Source of the DNA: JAFNAG01 sp963739235
Lineage (GTDB): Bacteria > Acidobacteriota > UBA6911
Assembly (NCBI GenBank): GCA_963739235.1
Contig: CAVTZY010000027.1
Coordinates: 124,001-188,000, forward strand
DNA: 64,000 nt
Reading direction: 5' to 3'
Shown here: positions 36,407 through 45,541 of the stretch, piece after piece
Layout of the letters: every line of letters begins with the position of its first letter
Numbering within the stretch: the stretch's first letter is position 1
Program-made: the position numbers and the translations under genes
The notes under the pieces: model-generated
What the model saw: only the letters and a program-made list of their open reading frames with translations
Told to the model about the DNA's origin: nothing
Database searches by the model: none

Positions 36407-37837
36407 ATGAGCAGTAAAGACAATGACGTCCCACAGGAGACAGCCGCCAAGAGAGGCAAGAAAGGGATTGACCGGCGGGATCTCCTCCAAGGCATCGCAA
36501 CCGCGCCTGTGTTGGGACTCTTCGGCTATGCCCTGCACAAGCAGAACAGCTACGAGACAACGCGCCAGTCCACCCAGGCCGGCGGCGCCGCCCAGGCCCA
36601 AAAACTACCCGACCTCGACGTAGCCATGATTGGAGCGGGCGCTCAGGGCGAAGTCCTCATGACCGCCATGCTGAAAATACCCCACTTGAGGTTTCGCGCG
36701 GTTTGCGATATCTGGACCGAATACAACCTGCGCAGGGCGGTCAACACCTTCAGGAAATACAAATTTGATGTCAACGGTTACGAAGACTATCGGGAGATGC
36801 TCGACAAGGAGAAAGGCCTCGACGCGGTGGTGATTGCCACTCCGGACTTCTGGCACGCCCAACATGCGGTCGATTGCCTGAAGGCCGGGCTGAATGTTTA
36901 TTCCGAAAAAGAAATGTCCAACACCGTCGAAGGCGCCCGGCGCATGGTCCTGGCGGCTCGCGAGACCGGCAAGCTGCTGCAGATCGGACATCAGCGGCGC
37001 AGCCACCCCCGCTATGTCTTTTGCCGGGAAAAACTCCTCGGCGAGGCGAAGATCCTCGGCCGGATTGTGACTATTAACGGCCAGTGGAACCGCTCCGTCC
37101 AGCCGGATCTGGGTTGGCCCGCAAGATACGCCATTCCCGCAGACCGGCTCAAAAAATACGGCTTCAAGTCCATGGAACAGTTCCGCAATTGGCGGTGGTA
37201 CAAGGGGCTGGGCGGAGGGCCGATCGTGGATCTGGGTTCCCATCAGATCGACATCTACAACTGGTTCCTGAACAGCCGCCCGAGCACAGTAATCGCCAGC
37301 GGAGGCCTCGACTACTATCCGGCTGCCAGCCGCGAGTGGTACGACACGGTGATGACGATTTTTGAATACGACACGCCACAGGGCAAGGCCAGAGCTTACT
37401 ACCAGACCCAGACCACTAACGGCAGCCAGGGCTACTTCGAAAATTTCATGGGCGATCAGGGCACGCTGATCATTTCCGAATCCGGGGCCACCTTCACAGG
37501 CCGCATCTATCGCGAAGTCTCTGCGCCTGCATGGGATGAGTGGGTGCAGAAGGGCTATGTTTCGGTGCCGCGAGTCAACGCTCCCAAAGCGGATACCGAG
37601 GTCGTGCTGGACGTGCGGGAAAGCGTATCTCCCGACGAGCACCGGATACCGATACAGTTTAACGATCTCTATCACAAGCCCCATCTCGAAAATTTCTTCA
37701 ACGCCGTGCGCGGTCTCGAGAGATTGAAATGTCCGGCAGAAGTGGGATTCGAAACCGCAGTGACCGTTCTGAAAGTCAATGAGGCTGTGGAGGCGGGTCA
37801 GCGCATACGGTACAGTCCCGCGGAGTTCGAGATTTGA
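36407..37837 (+). CDS. Tat-exported Gfo/Idh/MocA-family oxidoreductase
   Basis: 476 residues with a twin-arginine signal: KKGIDRRDLLQGIATAPVLG (residues about 22-41). The nucleotide-binding fold follows (VAMIGAGAQGEV near 68), then IATPDFWHAQHAVDCLKAG and VYSEKEMSNTVEGA, where the family's EKP is EKE. GHQRRSHPRY and GGGPIVDLGSHQIDIYNWFL mark the C-terminal domain. Exported oxidoreductases of this type keep a tightly bound NAD(P) and are often found beside sugar-degradation or DoxX genes. AAGGAG lies nine bases before the ATG. The DoxX gene overlaps the stop closely downstream, so the two are likely an operon. The substrate, probably a sugar, is unknown. Confidence 0.87.
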   Translation: MSSKDNDVPQETAAKRGKKGIDRRDLLQGIATAPVLGLFGYALHKQNSYETTRQSTQAGGAAQAQKLPDLDVAMIGAGAQGEVLMTAMLKIPHLRFRAVCDIWTEYNLRRAVNTFRKYKFDVNGYEDYREMLDKEKGLDAVVIATPDFWHAQHAVDCLKAGLNVYSEKEMSNTVEGARRMVLAARETGKLLQIGHQRRSHPRYVFCREKLLGEAKILGRIVTINGQWNRSVQPDLGWPARYAIPADRLKKYGFKSMEQFRNWRWYKGLGGGPIVDLGSHQIDIYNWFLNSRPSTVIASGGLDYYPAASREWYDTVMTIFEYDTPQGKARAYYQTQTTNGSQGYFENFMGDQGTLIISESGATFTGRIYREVSAPAWDEWVQKGYVSVPRVNAPKADTEVVLDVRESVSPDEHRIPIQFNDLYHKPHLENFFNAVRGLERLKCPAEVGFETAVTVLKVNEAVEAGQRIRYSPAEFEI

Positions 37838-37887
37838 ACGGGCGCTTGCAGGCTGGGATGCAAGGCGCGAAAGGAATACGGGGAGCC

Positions 37888-38391
37888 ATGGAAGAGAAAC
37901 GCTATACACAGGTGCAGATGATTGCCCTCGTCATTCTTCGAGTGATGATCGGCTGGCATTTTCTCTACGAGGGGATCGCGAAGCTGCAGAAAGACACCTG
38001 GTCGGCAGCCGGATTCCTGCTGCAATCACGAGGGTTCCTATCCGGAGTGTTTCGCTGGATCGCCGGCACGCCCAACGTCCTGGAAGCCGTAAATTGGATG
38101 AACAAATGGGGACTTACCGCCATCGGGCTCGGATTGATCCTCGGCTGCCTGACGAGGACGTCTGCAGTGTCGGGGGCGCTGCTGATCCTTCTCTACTACC
38201 TCTGCAATCCGCCGTTCGTCGGCTACTTCTACTCAATTCCTATGGAAGGCAGCTACCTGATCGTCAACAAGAATCTCGTCGAGGTGGCAGCTCTCCTGGT
38301 TATTGCCGTGACGTGGAGCGGCAGATACGCAGGCTTCGACCGCATTCTCCATTCCCTCTTCCTTGCCAGGAACAGGTTGCGCACCAAGTAA
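37888..38391 (+). CDS. DoxX-family membrane protein
   Basis: About 167 residues with four hydrophobic helices. MIALVILRVMIGWHFLYEGI with the phrase WHFLYEGIAKL is the DoxX signature; later segments are LTAIGLGLILGCLTRTSAVS, GALLILLYYL and NLVEVAALLVIAVTW. DoxX proteins are small quinone-linked or redox-partner membrane subunits, in some archaea part of terminal oxidase-like thiosulfate:quinone oxidoreductases. Start 37888 (MEEKRYTQVQ) is chosen because earlier in-frame codons add an unlikely basic stretch. It lies about 50 bases after the oxidoreductase stop and is probably co-transcribed, perhaps as its electron acceptor. Confidence 0.82.
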   Translation: MEEKRYTQVQMIALVILRVMIGWHFLYEGIAKLQKDTWSAAGFLLQSRGFLSGVFRWIAGTPNVLEAVNWMNKWGLTAIGLGLILGCLTRTSAVSGALLILLYYLCNPPFVGYFYSIPMEGSYLIVNKNLVEVAALLVIAVTWSGRYAGFDRILHSLFLARNRLRTK

Positions 38392-38401
38392 GCTCTCGGC
38401 C

Positions 38402-38835
38402 TTACCTGGTGGCGGTTGCATGTACGAGCAGGGTGCCGGAAAACGGCGCCAGCGTCTCGTAGTAGCCGACGAAACGCCTGGGTTCAAACGCGTCGTATTG
38501 GCGGAGGTTCTGTGCCCAGCGGTAAGAAATCGGCTGATACCACAACTCCGCCTCCACCTGAAAGGGTCCCGCGGCGTTGCCCACGGCAATCGAATACCGG
38601 ATGCTGTCTCCCATGTCGGTAAAGTCCGCATCCTGAGCGGCGTCTCCCTGAACGGCGACATCCTTATCTGCGGTGCGCTTGTCAAAACCGCTCGGCAGCA
38701 AGCGGTTGTCCTTGACGTATTTCACAGCCTTGAGCAATCCGGTCGTCACGGCGCCGGACGAATCGGCCATGATAGCTTCATAGATCTGCACCTGGTCGGG
38801 GCTGGTGATTTCCCGGTAGTGCGGCTTCGAAACGG
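38402..38835 (-). pseudogene. Multiheme cytochrome c, C-terminal fragment
   Basis: This frame reads VSKPHYREITSPDQVQIYEA, then IMADSSGAVTTGLLKAVKYV and a C-terminal beta-rich part ending SGTLLVHATATR. It continues the protein of the next two entries, but only after two closely spaced indels at about 38832-38860: a short stretch ANRFE lies in the third frame. No heme motif lies in this part. Such C-terminal domains occur in multiheme cytochromes of the nitrite-reductase/octaheme superfamily; exact placement is unknown. Confidence 0.65.
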
Positions 38836-39516
38836 TTGGCGATCGGCATCGTTGTCATTGCCCCGGATCAAGCCGCTCGGCTCCAGCGCGCCCGACTCAA
38901 AAATGATCTGGTTGCTGCGGTCGCGAACCGTCACGTGCAGCCATGCCCGTCGAGCCGGATAGGCAGTAGGAAACTTGTGGCCGCCCAGGTTCTGCACCGT
39001 TACCACCGCTTCCAGACGATTGGCCCGCAGGTCGACGCTTGAATGGAAATGGCAGCGGCCTTCGTTTTGAGGATAGTCGATGGTCCTGATGGCCGCCGCC
39101 TCCAGTTCCTGGGGCAGGGCCGCTACGCCGAGGTCGGCGCGAAATCGATTCAGCAGCCGCTGCATGAAGAAATTGCCGCCGACGAAGACGTGCCGGGAAA
39201 AACCTTCGCGCGGCTCGCCGAAAACCGGCGTCACCGGCACCGCCTCTTGAACCGCCGGCATATGACAGGACTGGCAGCTGCGCGTATCCTTGAAGTTGCT
39301 GTGCAGCCACTCCTGATACGGCATTTGCTCCGGCAATTCGCCGATAACCTTCCCTTGCGGCCCCAATGCCTGGGTGTAGAGCGTGTGGCAGGTGGCGCAC
39401 ACCTCCGATTGCCGCACATGTTCGGACTCCGTCGGTTGGAAACCGCCGGAGGAAGACCTCATGATCCGGGCATGGCCCGCATCGACTTGATAGGGGCCGA
39501 TACTCTGCTCGCTCCC
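38836..39516 (-). CDS. Multiheme cytochrome c, middle fragment with two hemes
   Basis: Holds heme motifs CATCH (in QSEVCATCHTLYTQALGPQG) and CQSCH (in DTRSCQSCHMPAVQEAVPVT), and the phrase NEGRCHFHSSVDLRANRLEA before a beta-rich region NLGGHKFPTAYPARRAWLHV. The frame connects at its start to the N-terminal piece through an indel at the C5 run 39514-39518 (plus strand), where THKAQGG switches to SPRGSEQSIGPYQVDAGHAR. The protein should be periplasmic and carry electrons. See the other two fragments for the full gene. Confidence 0.65.
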
Positions 39517-40032
39517 CCTTGGGCTTTGTGCGTATCGACCACAAAGCCGCCGACAAAGCTGTCGCGCGTTCCGAGCTTGTCCTTGGTGATCTGATGGCAC
39601 AGGGAGCAGGAAACGCCGTCTGCCGCAAGCCGGTCGTCTTCCTTTTCGGGATTGAAAGGCAGATGCGCGAAGATCTGTCCCTCACGGCCGGCTTCCTTCG
39701 CCTGAAAGCGAGCCATGGGCATATGGCAGATGCTGCACTCGTCTTCAATCGCCGCGCGGGACTCGGGATGCTCGATGGTTTCCCGCCGCACTCCGGCCTG
39801 CCAGTAAGGATCGCGCGCCGAATTCGCCATCATCGAGGGGCGCCAATCGAAGCCGATGGAGATGTCCTGCCCGGATGGTGTGGTGAGCCCGTTGTGGCAT
39901 GCCATACACCGATCCGATGTTTGGAAAAGAGCGCCGGCCGGCTTGTGGACTGGTTGGGGTTTTCTGGGCAAAAGCGGGCAGAGCGACCAAGAGGAGCAGC
40001 CAATAGCCGATGCTGCATAGCAGTCCATGCAT
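39510..40032 (-). CDS. Multiheme cytochrome c, N-terminal fragment with three hemes
   Basis: The gene starts at ATG 40032 with a signal peptide MHGLLCSIGYWLLLLVALPA (cleaved near FAQK). After about 30 residues the frame shifts (about 39935-39955) into PAGALFQTSDRCMACHNGLT. Heme motifs CMACH, CSICH (ECSICHMPMARF) and CSLCH (SCSLCHQITKDK) follow. With the middle piece the protein has at least five c-type hemes in about 540 residues. Four indels cut the gene into frames. It is transcribed away from the DoxX gene (convergent) and toward its own 3' pieces, following the cyt c/barrel gene on the same strand. Confidence 0.65.
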
Positions 40033-40080
40033 GGCTCAATCTGAACAAGTTGCCCCTCCGGATCCTCACGGTTGCTGCTC

Positions 40081-40835
40081 CTATTTCCACCCGTCGCGGA
40101 GACCGCCGTCGAACCAGTCCCATAACAGATAGAACAACACCTGCTTCGAGCGCGAGCCGGAATCGTTCACCGGGAACTTTACACCCACGCTGGCCCGGAT
40201 GTGTTGCCGGCTGCTGAGCGTAACCTGGAATTGCGGCAAGAGATCCCAATTTGTTTTCCGGCCTGTGGCCAGTTCACGATCTGCCAGCAGCTCGACCATG
40301 GGGGTCCACATGCGGCCGAAGCCCATCCCCTGGTGCAGGCTCTTGCCGAAGAGCGGTCCGCCAGTAGACAGCCCGGTTTGCCTCTTCGGTGTCGCGTCGG
40401 CAGCTCGATGCCGCTCTGAAACTGCACGAAAGCTCTGCTTCGGCAGCAGCTGCCCGTAGGAAGCGAACGTCTCAAAAAACAGGACGCCGGTGCCGAAGCC
40501 CCTGGCTCGGTTGCCCGTAGGCAGGATGGTCTCGCCTTGGACGCTCAGGATGGATCCGGTGCGCAGGCTGCTGAAAAGCACGCGCTTGTAACCCAGGCCG
40601 ATGTCGCCTACGCCGCCGCGCCAACTGCCGGCGTCCTGACGCGGCGAAGCTGAATGGCAGAGTAACTTCGATTTGGTTTCTGACACCGAATCGCCGCTCG
40701 TAGATGAGTGTGAAGTCGGCTCCAGGATGCCCCCTTGGCGTTGATCGCAGCGGTAAGGACGGCCTCGTCTTCCGGGAAATGCTTTCTCGGTCACCAGCGC
40801 GCGCGGCAGATTCAACTCGCCTCGCGGCCAGAAGT
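40081..40835 (-). pseudogene. Outer-membrane barrel part of a cytochrome c fusion, many indels
   Basis: Recognisable protein lies in all three minus-strand frames and must be read in turn: NFWPRGELNLPRALVTEKAF, then PEDEAVLTAAINAKG, ADFTLIYERRFGVRNQIEVT, RQDAGSWRGGVGDIGLGYKR, VQFQSGIELPT, DTEEANRAVYWRTAL and GKSLHQGMGFGRMWTPMVEL, ending LFYLLWDWFDGGLRDGWK. At least seven single-base shifts separate these. The alternating short beta strands (for example IELPT, VLFSSLRTGSILSVQG) suggest an outer-membrane barrel or porin-like domain. It directly continues the cytochrome domain upstream. Either an actively decaying gene or a poorly sequenced patch. Confidence 0.6.
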
Positions 40836-41261
40836 TTCGCGGCAGAAGCTGCGCAGATACTGGATCACCATGTCGATCTGTCCGGATGTCAGAGCTTCGA
40901 CAAAGGAGGGCATGATCTCGGAAAATCCGCGGGCCGGGCCGCCGTAGGTGATGATGGCCTTCCAGTCGTGATTGGGTTCGCGCGCGGTCGCGTTGCAGTC
41001 GGTGAAATCGGGAAATGTCGTCGGAGGCTCAAATCCGAGGGTCGACTTGGGCGTTCCCCTGCCGTCCGGTCCATGACAGGTGATGCAGCCGCTTTGAAAA
41101 ACCTCTTTGCCGGTCTTGAAATGCAACTTGCCACTGGACGTGGATTGAGCCAGGAGCGCGCCTGGAAATCCCAGAATAACTATAATGAGGAGAAAAGAAA
41201 TCGGCGCCCCGCCAGCCCTCGCATCTCTTCGATTCATCACCATAGGAATAGTGCCGGTCAC
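40812..41261 (-). CDS. Monoheme cytochrome c, N-terminal domain of a fusion
   Basis: 149 residues in the open frame: hydrophobic export signal (PISFLLIIVILGFPGALLAQ), then heme motif CITCH in VFQSGCITCHGPDGRGTPKS and a likely methionine ligand in GFSEIMPSFVEALTSGQIDM, closing with IQYLRSFCRE. The frame then runs out (TSGREAS, stop at 40812), but the adjacent frame continues NFWPRGELNLPRALVTEKAF into the barrel part. The natural product is therefore a cytochrome c joined to an outer-membrane-like domain, which would place a heme at the barrel mouth for electron exchange across the outer membrane. The start is uncertain (GTG 41261 or internal ATG). Confidence 0.7.
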   Translation of the reverse strand: MTGTIPMVMNRRDARAGGAPISFLLIIVILGFPGALLAQSTSSGKLHFKTGKEVFQSGCITCHGPDGRGTPKSTLGFEPPTTFPDFTDCNATAREPNHDWKAIITYGGPARGFSEIMPSFVEALTSGQIDMVIQYLRSFCRETSGREAS

Positions 41262-41342
41262 CGGTTATTGGCGCATTGATTCAGGCTACGAATAGCACCA
41301 TAACACAAGAATCTCAATCGCGGCTTGCGGAATTTCGAGAGT

Positions 41343-41416
41343 TTAACAACCCCAACGCAGAGGTCGCAAAGAACATTCATTCAAAAGCAAAAAATCCTCT
41401 GCGTTGAGGCTTTTGG
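41343..41416. repeat. Dispersed-repeat hairpin with 11-bp arms
   Basis: CAACGCAGAGG (41353-41363) pairs exactly with CCTCTGCGTTG (41396-41406) around a 32-base loop. The sequence (aacgcagaggtcgcaaag...) belongs to the same loose family as the copies at 44287 and 56901. Confidence 0.55.
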
Positions 41417-41474
41417 GTTGCGGATATTCCGCACCCTGAGTCTTCGGACAACTCTTATGATTCGCCTTGGCAAA

Positions 41475-44207
41475 TCACCTGACCGTGAATTCACCACGCA
41501 GGCGGATGTCTTTGGACGAACTCCCAATAAGGACGCGGAAGATGCCCGGCTCGACCATCCACCTCATATCGCGATCGAGCATCCTCAGCTCGTCGGGGCC
41601 GAGCTTGAATGTCAGCGTTGCGCGCTCGCCCGGCGCGAGGTGGATGCGGCGGAATCCTTTCAGCTCGATGACCGGGCGCGCAACCGAGGCCAGCACGTCC
41701 CGCAGGTAGAGCTGCACGACTTCAGCCCCGGCGCGCGCACCCGTGTTCTGGACCGTGCAGCGCACGCCCACCGTGTCGGATGCACCCATCTCCGCCGGCT
41801 CGATCGTCAGGCCTGAGTATTCAAAGGTCGTATAACTCAAACCGAAACCAAATGGAAAGAGCGGCATCCCGGTAAGATCGATGTAGTCATCGCCTCTCCC
41901 TGTCGGTTTGTGGTCGTAGTAGAGCGGCAACTGGCCTTCGAAGACGGGGAACGTGATCGGCAGTCGGCCGGAGGGATTGGCATCTCCAAACAGCACATCC
42001 GCGACCGCGGGCCCGCCCGCTTCGCCCGGATACCAAGCCTCGAACACGGCATCCACCTGGTCGAGCCACGCAGACATCGTGATGGCGCTGCCGCCGATCA
42101 ACACGATGACGGTCGGCGTGCCGGTTTTTGCGATGGCATGAATCAGTTCCTCCTGCCGACCAGGGAGGCAGAGCCTGGCGCGATCTCGGAATTCCCCTTC
42201 TTCGAGACCGGCGACCACGATGGCCGCATCGCTTTCTTTGGCGATCGCCACGGCGCTAGCGATCCTGGCGCTCGAGTCGTCCTTCACCCCCGCATCCCAC
42301 ACGAGACGCAACCGCGCATTGCCGGCGCTCTCGAAGTACTCGAGCTTCATGTCGTGACGAGACCCAGGCGGCCATGAGGTTTCGACGGAGTGCAGGCCGT
42401 ACGACCGTTTGATCCAGTCATCGATCACCAGCTTGCCGTCCAGATACAATCGGTACCCGTCATTCGCCTCGACACCGATCCGCCGCAATCCTCCCGCCGG
42501 CGCCGTGATCGAACCCGTCCAGCGGACGGAATACCAGTCGAAGGGGATGCCGCGCCCGGGCGAGTTCAGCGTCCAGCGAAAGTCCATGCGCGCATCCAGG
42601 CGGGTCAGCCGTGGCTGGCCTTCGAAGCGCGGATTGTCGAAATACTCGCCGCTGAGTCCACGCACTTCCTGGCCATTCGATTGCGACGCCAGAGCGCTCG
42701 CCGGCACCACCACGAAGTCCGGCACGACCCTGCCGGGGCCGGGCGCAACGCGAATTGCCGCGGAGGATGCGAGCGCCTGGCGGATGCCATCGAGGATCGA
42801 CTCCTTCTTTGATCCCGGCCCGCTGTAGCCGCCAAGCCGTGCTTCCTCGGCGTCAGGTCCTATGACCGCGATCGACCGCATCGTCTTCGCAAGCGGCAAT
42901 ACATGTTGATCATTCTTCAGCAAAACCATCGACGCGCGCGCCGCCTCCCGCGCGAGCGCGCGATGTGCCTCCGATCCATTCGCCACCGCTGCGGCGTCCG
43001 GATCGACATAGGGCTGCTCGAACAGGCCCAGTTCGAACTTTACGCGCAGCACGCGCGCTACCGCTGCGTCGATAATCTCCGGCGCGATCAGGCCGCGCTG
43101 AAAAGCGTCGAGATAGGGCCGCTGCTGGCCGTATTGCGATTGGAACACCACGTCCAAACCTGCTTCGAACGCGTCCTTGGCCGAGCTCGCCGTACTTGCC
43201 TCGGTCATGTGGAGCACCGTTGCGCCGCTAGTCGCGGAAGCGTCAGAAATCACGAAGCCGCGAAATCCCCAGTCTCCTTTGAGGATGCCATTCAGCAGGC
43301 GGCGATTTTGCGTCGCCGGCGAGCCGTCGACGGAGTTGTACGCCGTCATGATCGACCGCGCGCCCGCGTCCTTTATCGCCGCAATGAACGGAGGGAAGTA
43401 GCGCTCTGCGAGCGTGCGCTCGCTCACACCGATCGGGTAGCTGTCGCGACCGCCCTCGCCTACGTTGGCCACGAAGTGCTTCGGCGTCGCCACCACGCCG
43501 TCTCTTTCGAACGCCGCGACGAAAGCGCGTGCCATCGCCGACGCCAGATACGGATCCTCGCCGTAGGTTTCCTCCACCCGCCCCCAGCGCACATCGTCGG
43601 CAATGTTGACCACCGGCGAGAGCACGTCGCGAATGCCGCGCGTCTTCGCCTCCTGCGCGATCGCTCCGGCCACGCGTTTCATCAAATCCGGGTCCCATGT
43701 CGCGGCCAGCGCGATTGCCTGCGGAAACACGGTTGCCCCGTCGCGCTGGATGCCATGCACGGCCTCTTCGAAGGGAATGATCGGAATGCCGAGCCGCGTC
43801 TTATCGACAAAGTAGCGCTGAATCGCGTTGATGCGCTCGGCGTGCGCGCGTGCCAGCGACGCCGTCGCCGCCGTGTCGCTCCCCTGCCGGCGTGCGGTCG
43901 AAATCTGCAGCCCGAAAATGCCGTGCGAATAGTCGTTGGTCGGGTTGTCGAGATCGCCCGGAATCATGAACAACTGCCAGAACTTCTCCTCGAGCGTCAT
44001 GCGCGCAAGGAGGTCGCGCATGCGCACATCGACCGGCAGTTTGGCATCACGATACGGCAGCGGTGTATTAATCTGAGACCTCAGCGCTGTGCCGAACGCG
44101 CAAATCGTGATGATGAGGATTGAGATTCGATGGAAATGGCGGTGCATGGTGCAGCGCAGCTTGACGCGCGTCACAAGGTTCGCGACCTTCGAAGAATCAG
44201 TCATCAA
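41475..44207 (-). CDS. Glycoside hydrolase family 3 beta-glucosidase with PA14 insert
   Basis: About 910 residues. A hydrophobic signal (ISILIITICAFGTALRSQ) follows ATG 44207 or ATG 44147. The TIM-barrel domain contains RDVLSPVVNIADDVRWGRVE, KHFVANVG and the nucleophile region GFVISDASATSG, where the catalytic aspartate is about residue 322. The alpha/beta-sandwich domain follows and is interrupted at about 520-640 by a PA14 carbohydrate-binding module (LSGEYFDNPRFEGQPRLTRL ... GYRLYLDGKLVIDDWI). A fibronectin-III-like domain closes the protein (FPFGFGLSYTTFEYS). It should release glucose or related sugars from beta-linked oligosaccharides outside the cytoplasm. An MFS transporter gene lies just upstream on the same strand. 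Confidence 0.9.
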   Translation of the reverse strand: MMTDSSKVANLVTRVKLRCTMHRHFHRISILIITICAFGTALRSQINTPLPYRDAKLPVDVRMRDLLARMTLEEKFWQLFMIPGDLDNPTNDYSHGIFGLQISTARRQGSDTAATASLARAHAERINAIQRYFVDKTRLGIPIIPFEEAVHGIQRDGATVFPQAIALAATWDPDLMKRVAGAIAQEAKTRGIRDVLSPVVNIADDVRWGRVEETYGEDPYLASAMARAFVAAFERDGVVATPKHFVANVGEGGRDSYPIGVSERTLAERYFPPFIAAIKDAGARSIMTAYNSVDGSPATQNRRLLNGILKGDWGFRGFVISDASATSGATVLHMTEASTASSAKDAFEAGLDVVFQSQYGQQRPYLDAFQRGLIAPEIIDAAVARVLRVKFELGLFEQPYVDPDAAAVANGSEAHRALAREAARASMVLLKNDQHVLPLAKTMRSIAVIGPDAEEARLGGYSGPGSKKESILDGIRQALASSAAIRVAPGPGRVVPDFVVVPASALASQSNGQEVRGLSGEYFDNPRFEGQPRLTRLDARMDFRWTLNSPGRGIPFDWYSVRWTGSITAPAGGLRRIGVEANDGYRLYLDGKLVIDDWIKRSYGLHSVETSWPPGSRHDMKLEYFESAGNARLRLVWDAGVKDDSSARIASAVAIAKESDAAIVVAGLEEGEFRDRARLCLPGRQEELIHAIAKTGTPTVIVLIGGSAITMSAWLDQVDAVFEAWYPGEAGGPAVADVLFGDANPSGRLPITFPVFEGQLPLYYDHKPTGRGDDYIDLTGMPLFPFGFGLSYTTFEYSGLTIEPAEMGASDTVGVRCTVQNTGARAGAEVVQLYLRDVLASVARPVIELKGFRRIHLAPGERATLTFKLGPDELRMLDRDMRWMVEPGIFRVLIGSSSKDIRLRGEFTVR

Positions 44208-44286
44208 GGCAAAGGGCTTTCAAGTACTCGAACCATGGTTGAGGATATCATGGGTCGGCGCGAAATAGCCGCAACAAAAAAGCCCT

Positions 44287-44305
44287 AACGCAGAGGACAC
44301 AGAGG
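44287..44305. repeat. Copy of the dispersed 'acgcagagg' intergenic sequence
   Basis: aacgcagaggacacagagg lies between the glycosidase and MFS genes and matches the family seen at 41351 and 56901. Confidence 0.4.
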
Positions 44306-44377
44306 AAAAATGGTCAAAAACATTCATATTCTCGGCGATCTCAGCGCCCACTTCGCGGGCTAGTTCTGGAGACTGCT

Positions 44378-45541
44378 TTATTGCCCGGATCTCAGGCGGA
44401 ACAGGCTGAGGAGAAATGCCAGGCTCATGCAGATGCCCCCAGCGATGAAGGGCCATGGGGCTCCCAAAGCATCGAACAGGTATCCGCCGCACATCGGGCC
44501 CAGAATCCTGCCCAGGCTCGCCATGGACTGGGCGATCCCCATGATGCTTCCCTGTTGGTCGCTGCCGCTGAATTTGGACAGCAGAGCAGTGATGGATGGG
44601 TTGTTGATCCCCGCCCCGAAAGACAGGGCCGCGAGCACAAGGCAGTACATCACCGGGTGAGGCGTAAAAGGCATGAGGCCCAGCCCGAAAATCATGGTAA
44701 ATGTTCCCAGCTGGATCAGGCGCCGCTCGCCGAAGCGGCGTGCCAGGCGGCCTACGAGCACACCCTGGGTCACACTCATTAGAATCCCAATCAGGGCAAA
44801 GAGATATCCGGTCTCGCGCGCCGACAGATCATAGAGGTGTTCGTTCAGCAGACCGAAAGTCGCCTCCATGTTCGCTACGGCGAAGATCACCACCAGGTAT
44901 ATGACCAACAGCGGCGCGATCTGTCGATGCAAAAATGCCTTGCCCAGCAGATTCAAATCAAAGCGGCGGATTTGAGCACGGCCTCTGGTTTCCTTGTTCA
45001 GGGATTCGGGCAGGTAGAAGTAGGCAAATACGAGGTTGAGGCCGGCCATCGCCGAGGCCAGCAGCACCGGCTTGCTATAGCCGTAGGGAGAGAGCAGGCC
45101 GCCAACGGCCGGACCCAGGATAAAGCCTAACCCGAATGCAGCTCCAACCAGTCCCATGCCCTTGGCTCTTTCTTCAGGCGAGGTGACATCGGCTATGTAG
45201 GCGTTCGCGGTAGGGATAATAGCGCCCGCAACCCCTGCAATCATGCGGCCGACAAATAAGAACGGCAGGGTCGTGGCCAGGCCGAAGATCAGAAATCCCG
45301 TACAGGAGCCGGCCAGGCTTATCATGATCAGCGGCCGCCGGCCGTAGCGATCCGACAGCCGTCCCCATAGGGGAGTGAACAAAAACTGCATCACGGAGTA
45401 GCTGGTCATCAGCAGGCCGATCATCAAAGATGAGGCGCCGAAGCTCTCTGCATAATAGGGGAGCAAAGGGAGGACTATGCCGAAACCCAGCAAGTCGATA
45501 AACACCGTAAGAAAGATGATCGCCAGCGGTGACCGTTTCAT
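44378..45541 (-). CDS. MFS transporter (TetA/drug-efflux-like, 12 TM)
   Basis: About 387 residues from ATG 45541 (MKRSPLAIIFLTVFIDLLGF). The first cytoplasmic loop has GRLSDRYGRRPLIMISLAGS, the MFS motif A, and GRMIAGVAGAIIPTANAYIA with motif-C-like character follows; both are typical of TetA-like drug:proton antiporters. Twelve helices are expected in the inner membrane. The second half repeats the A-like motif (GRLARRFGERRLIQLG). Substrate unknown; drug or sugar efflux both possible. It may be cotranscribed with the glycosidase, about 170 bases downstream. Confidence 0.85.
   Translation of the reverse strand: MKRSPLAIIFLTVFIDLLGFGIVLPLLPYYAESFGASSLMIGLLMTSYSVMQFLFTPLWGRLSDRYGRRPLIMISLAGSCTGFLIFGLATTLPFLFVGRMIAGVAGAIIPTANAYIADVTSPEERAKGMGLVGAAFGLGFILGPAVGGLLSPYGYSKPVLLASAMAGLNLVFAYFYLPESLNKETRGRAQIRRFDLNLLGKAFLHRQIAPLLVIYLVVIFAVANMEATFGLLNEHLYDLSARETGYLFALIGILMSVTQGVLVGRLARRFGERRLIQLGTFTMIFGLGLMPFTPHPVMYCLVLAALSFGAGINNPSITALLSKFSGSDQQGSIMGIAQSMASLGRILGPMCGGYLFDALGAPWPFIAGGICMSLAFLLSLFRLRSGQ

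Noticed and set aside
36605..37909. 434-residue minus-strand ORF
   Set aside because: Shadow of the Tat oxidoreductase gene, which has a ribosome binding site and a twin-arginine signal.
42903..44123. 406-residue plus-strand ORF
   Set aside because: Antisense of the family 3 glycosidase; rich in Arg/His without structure or motif.
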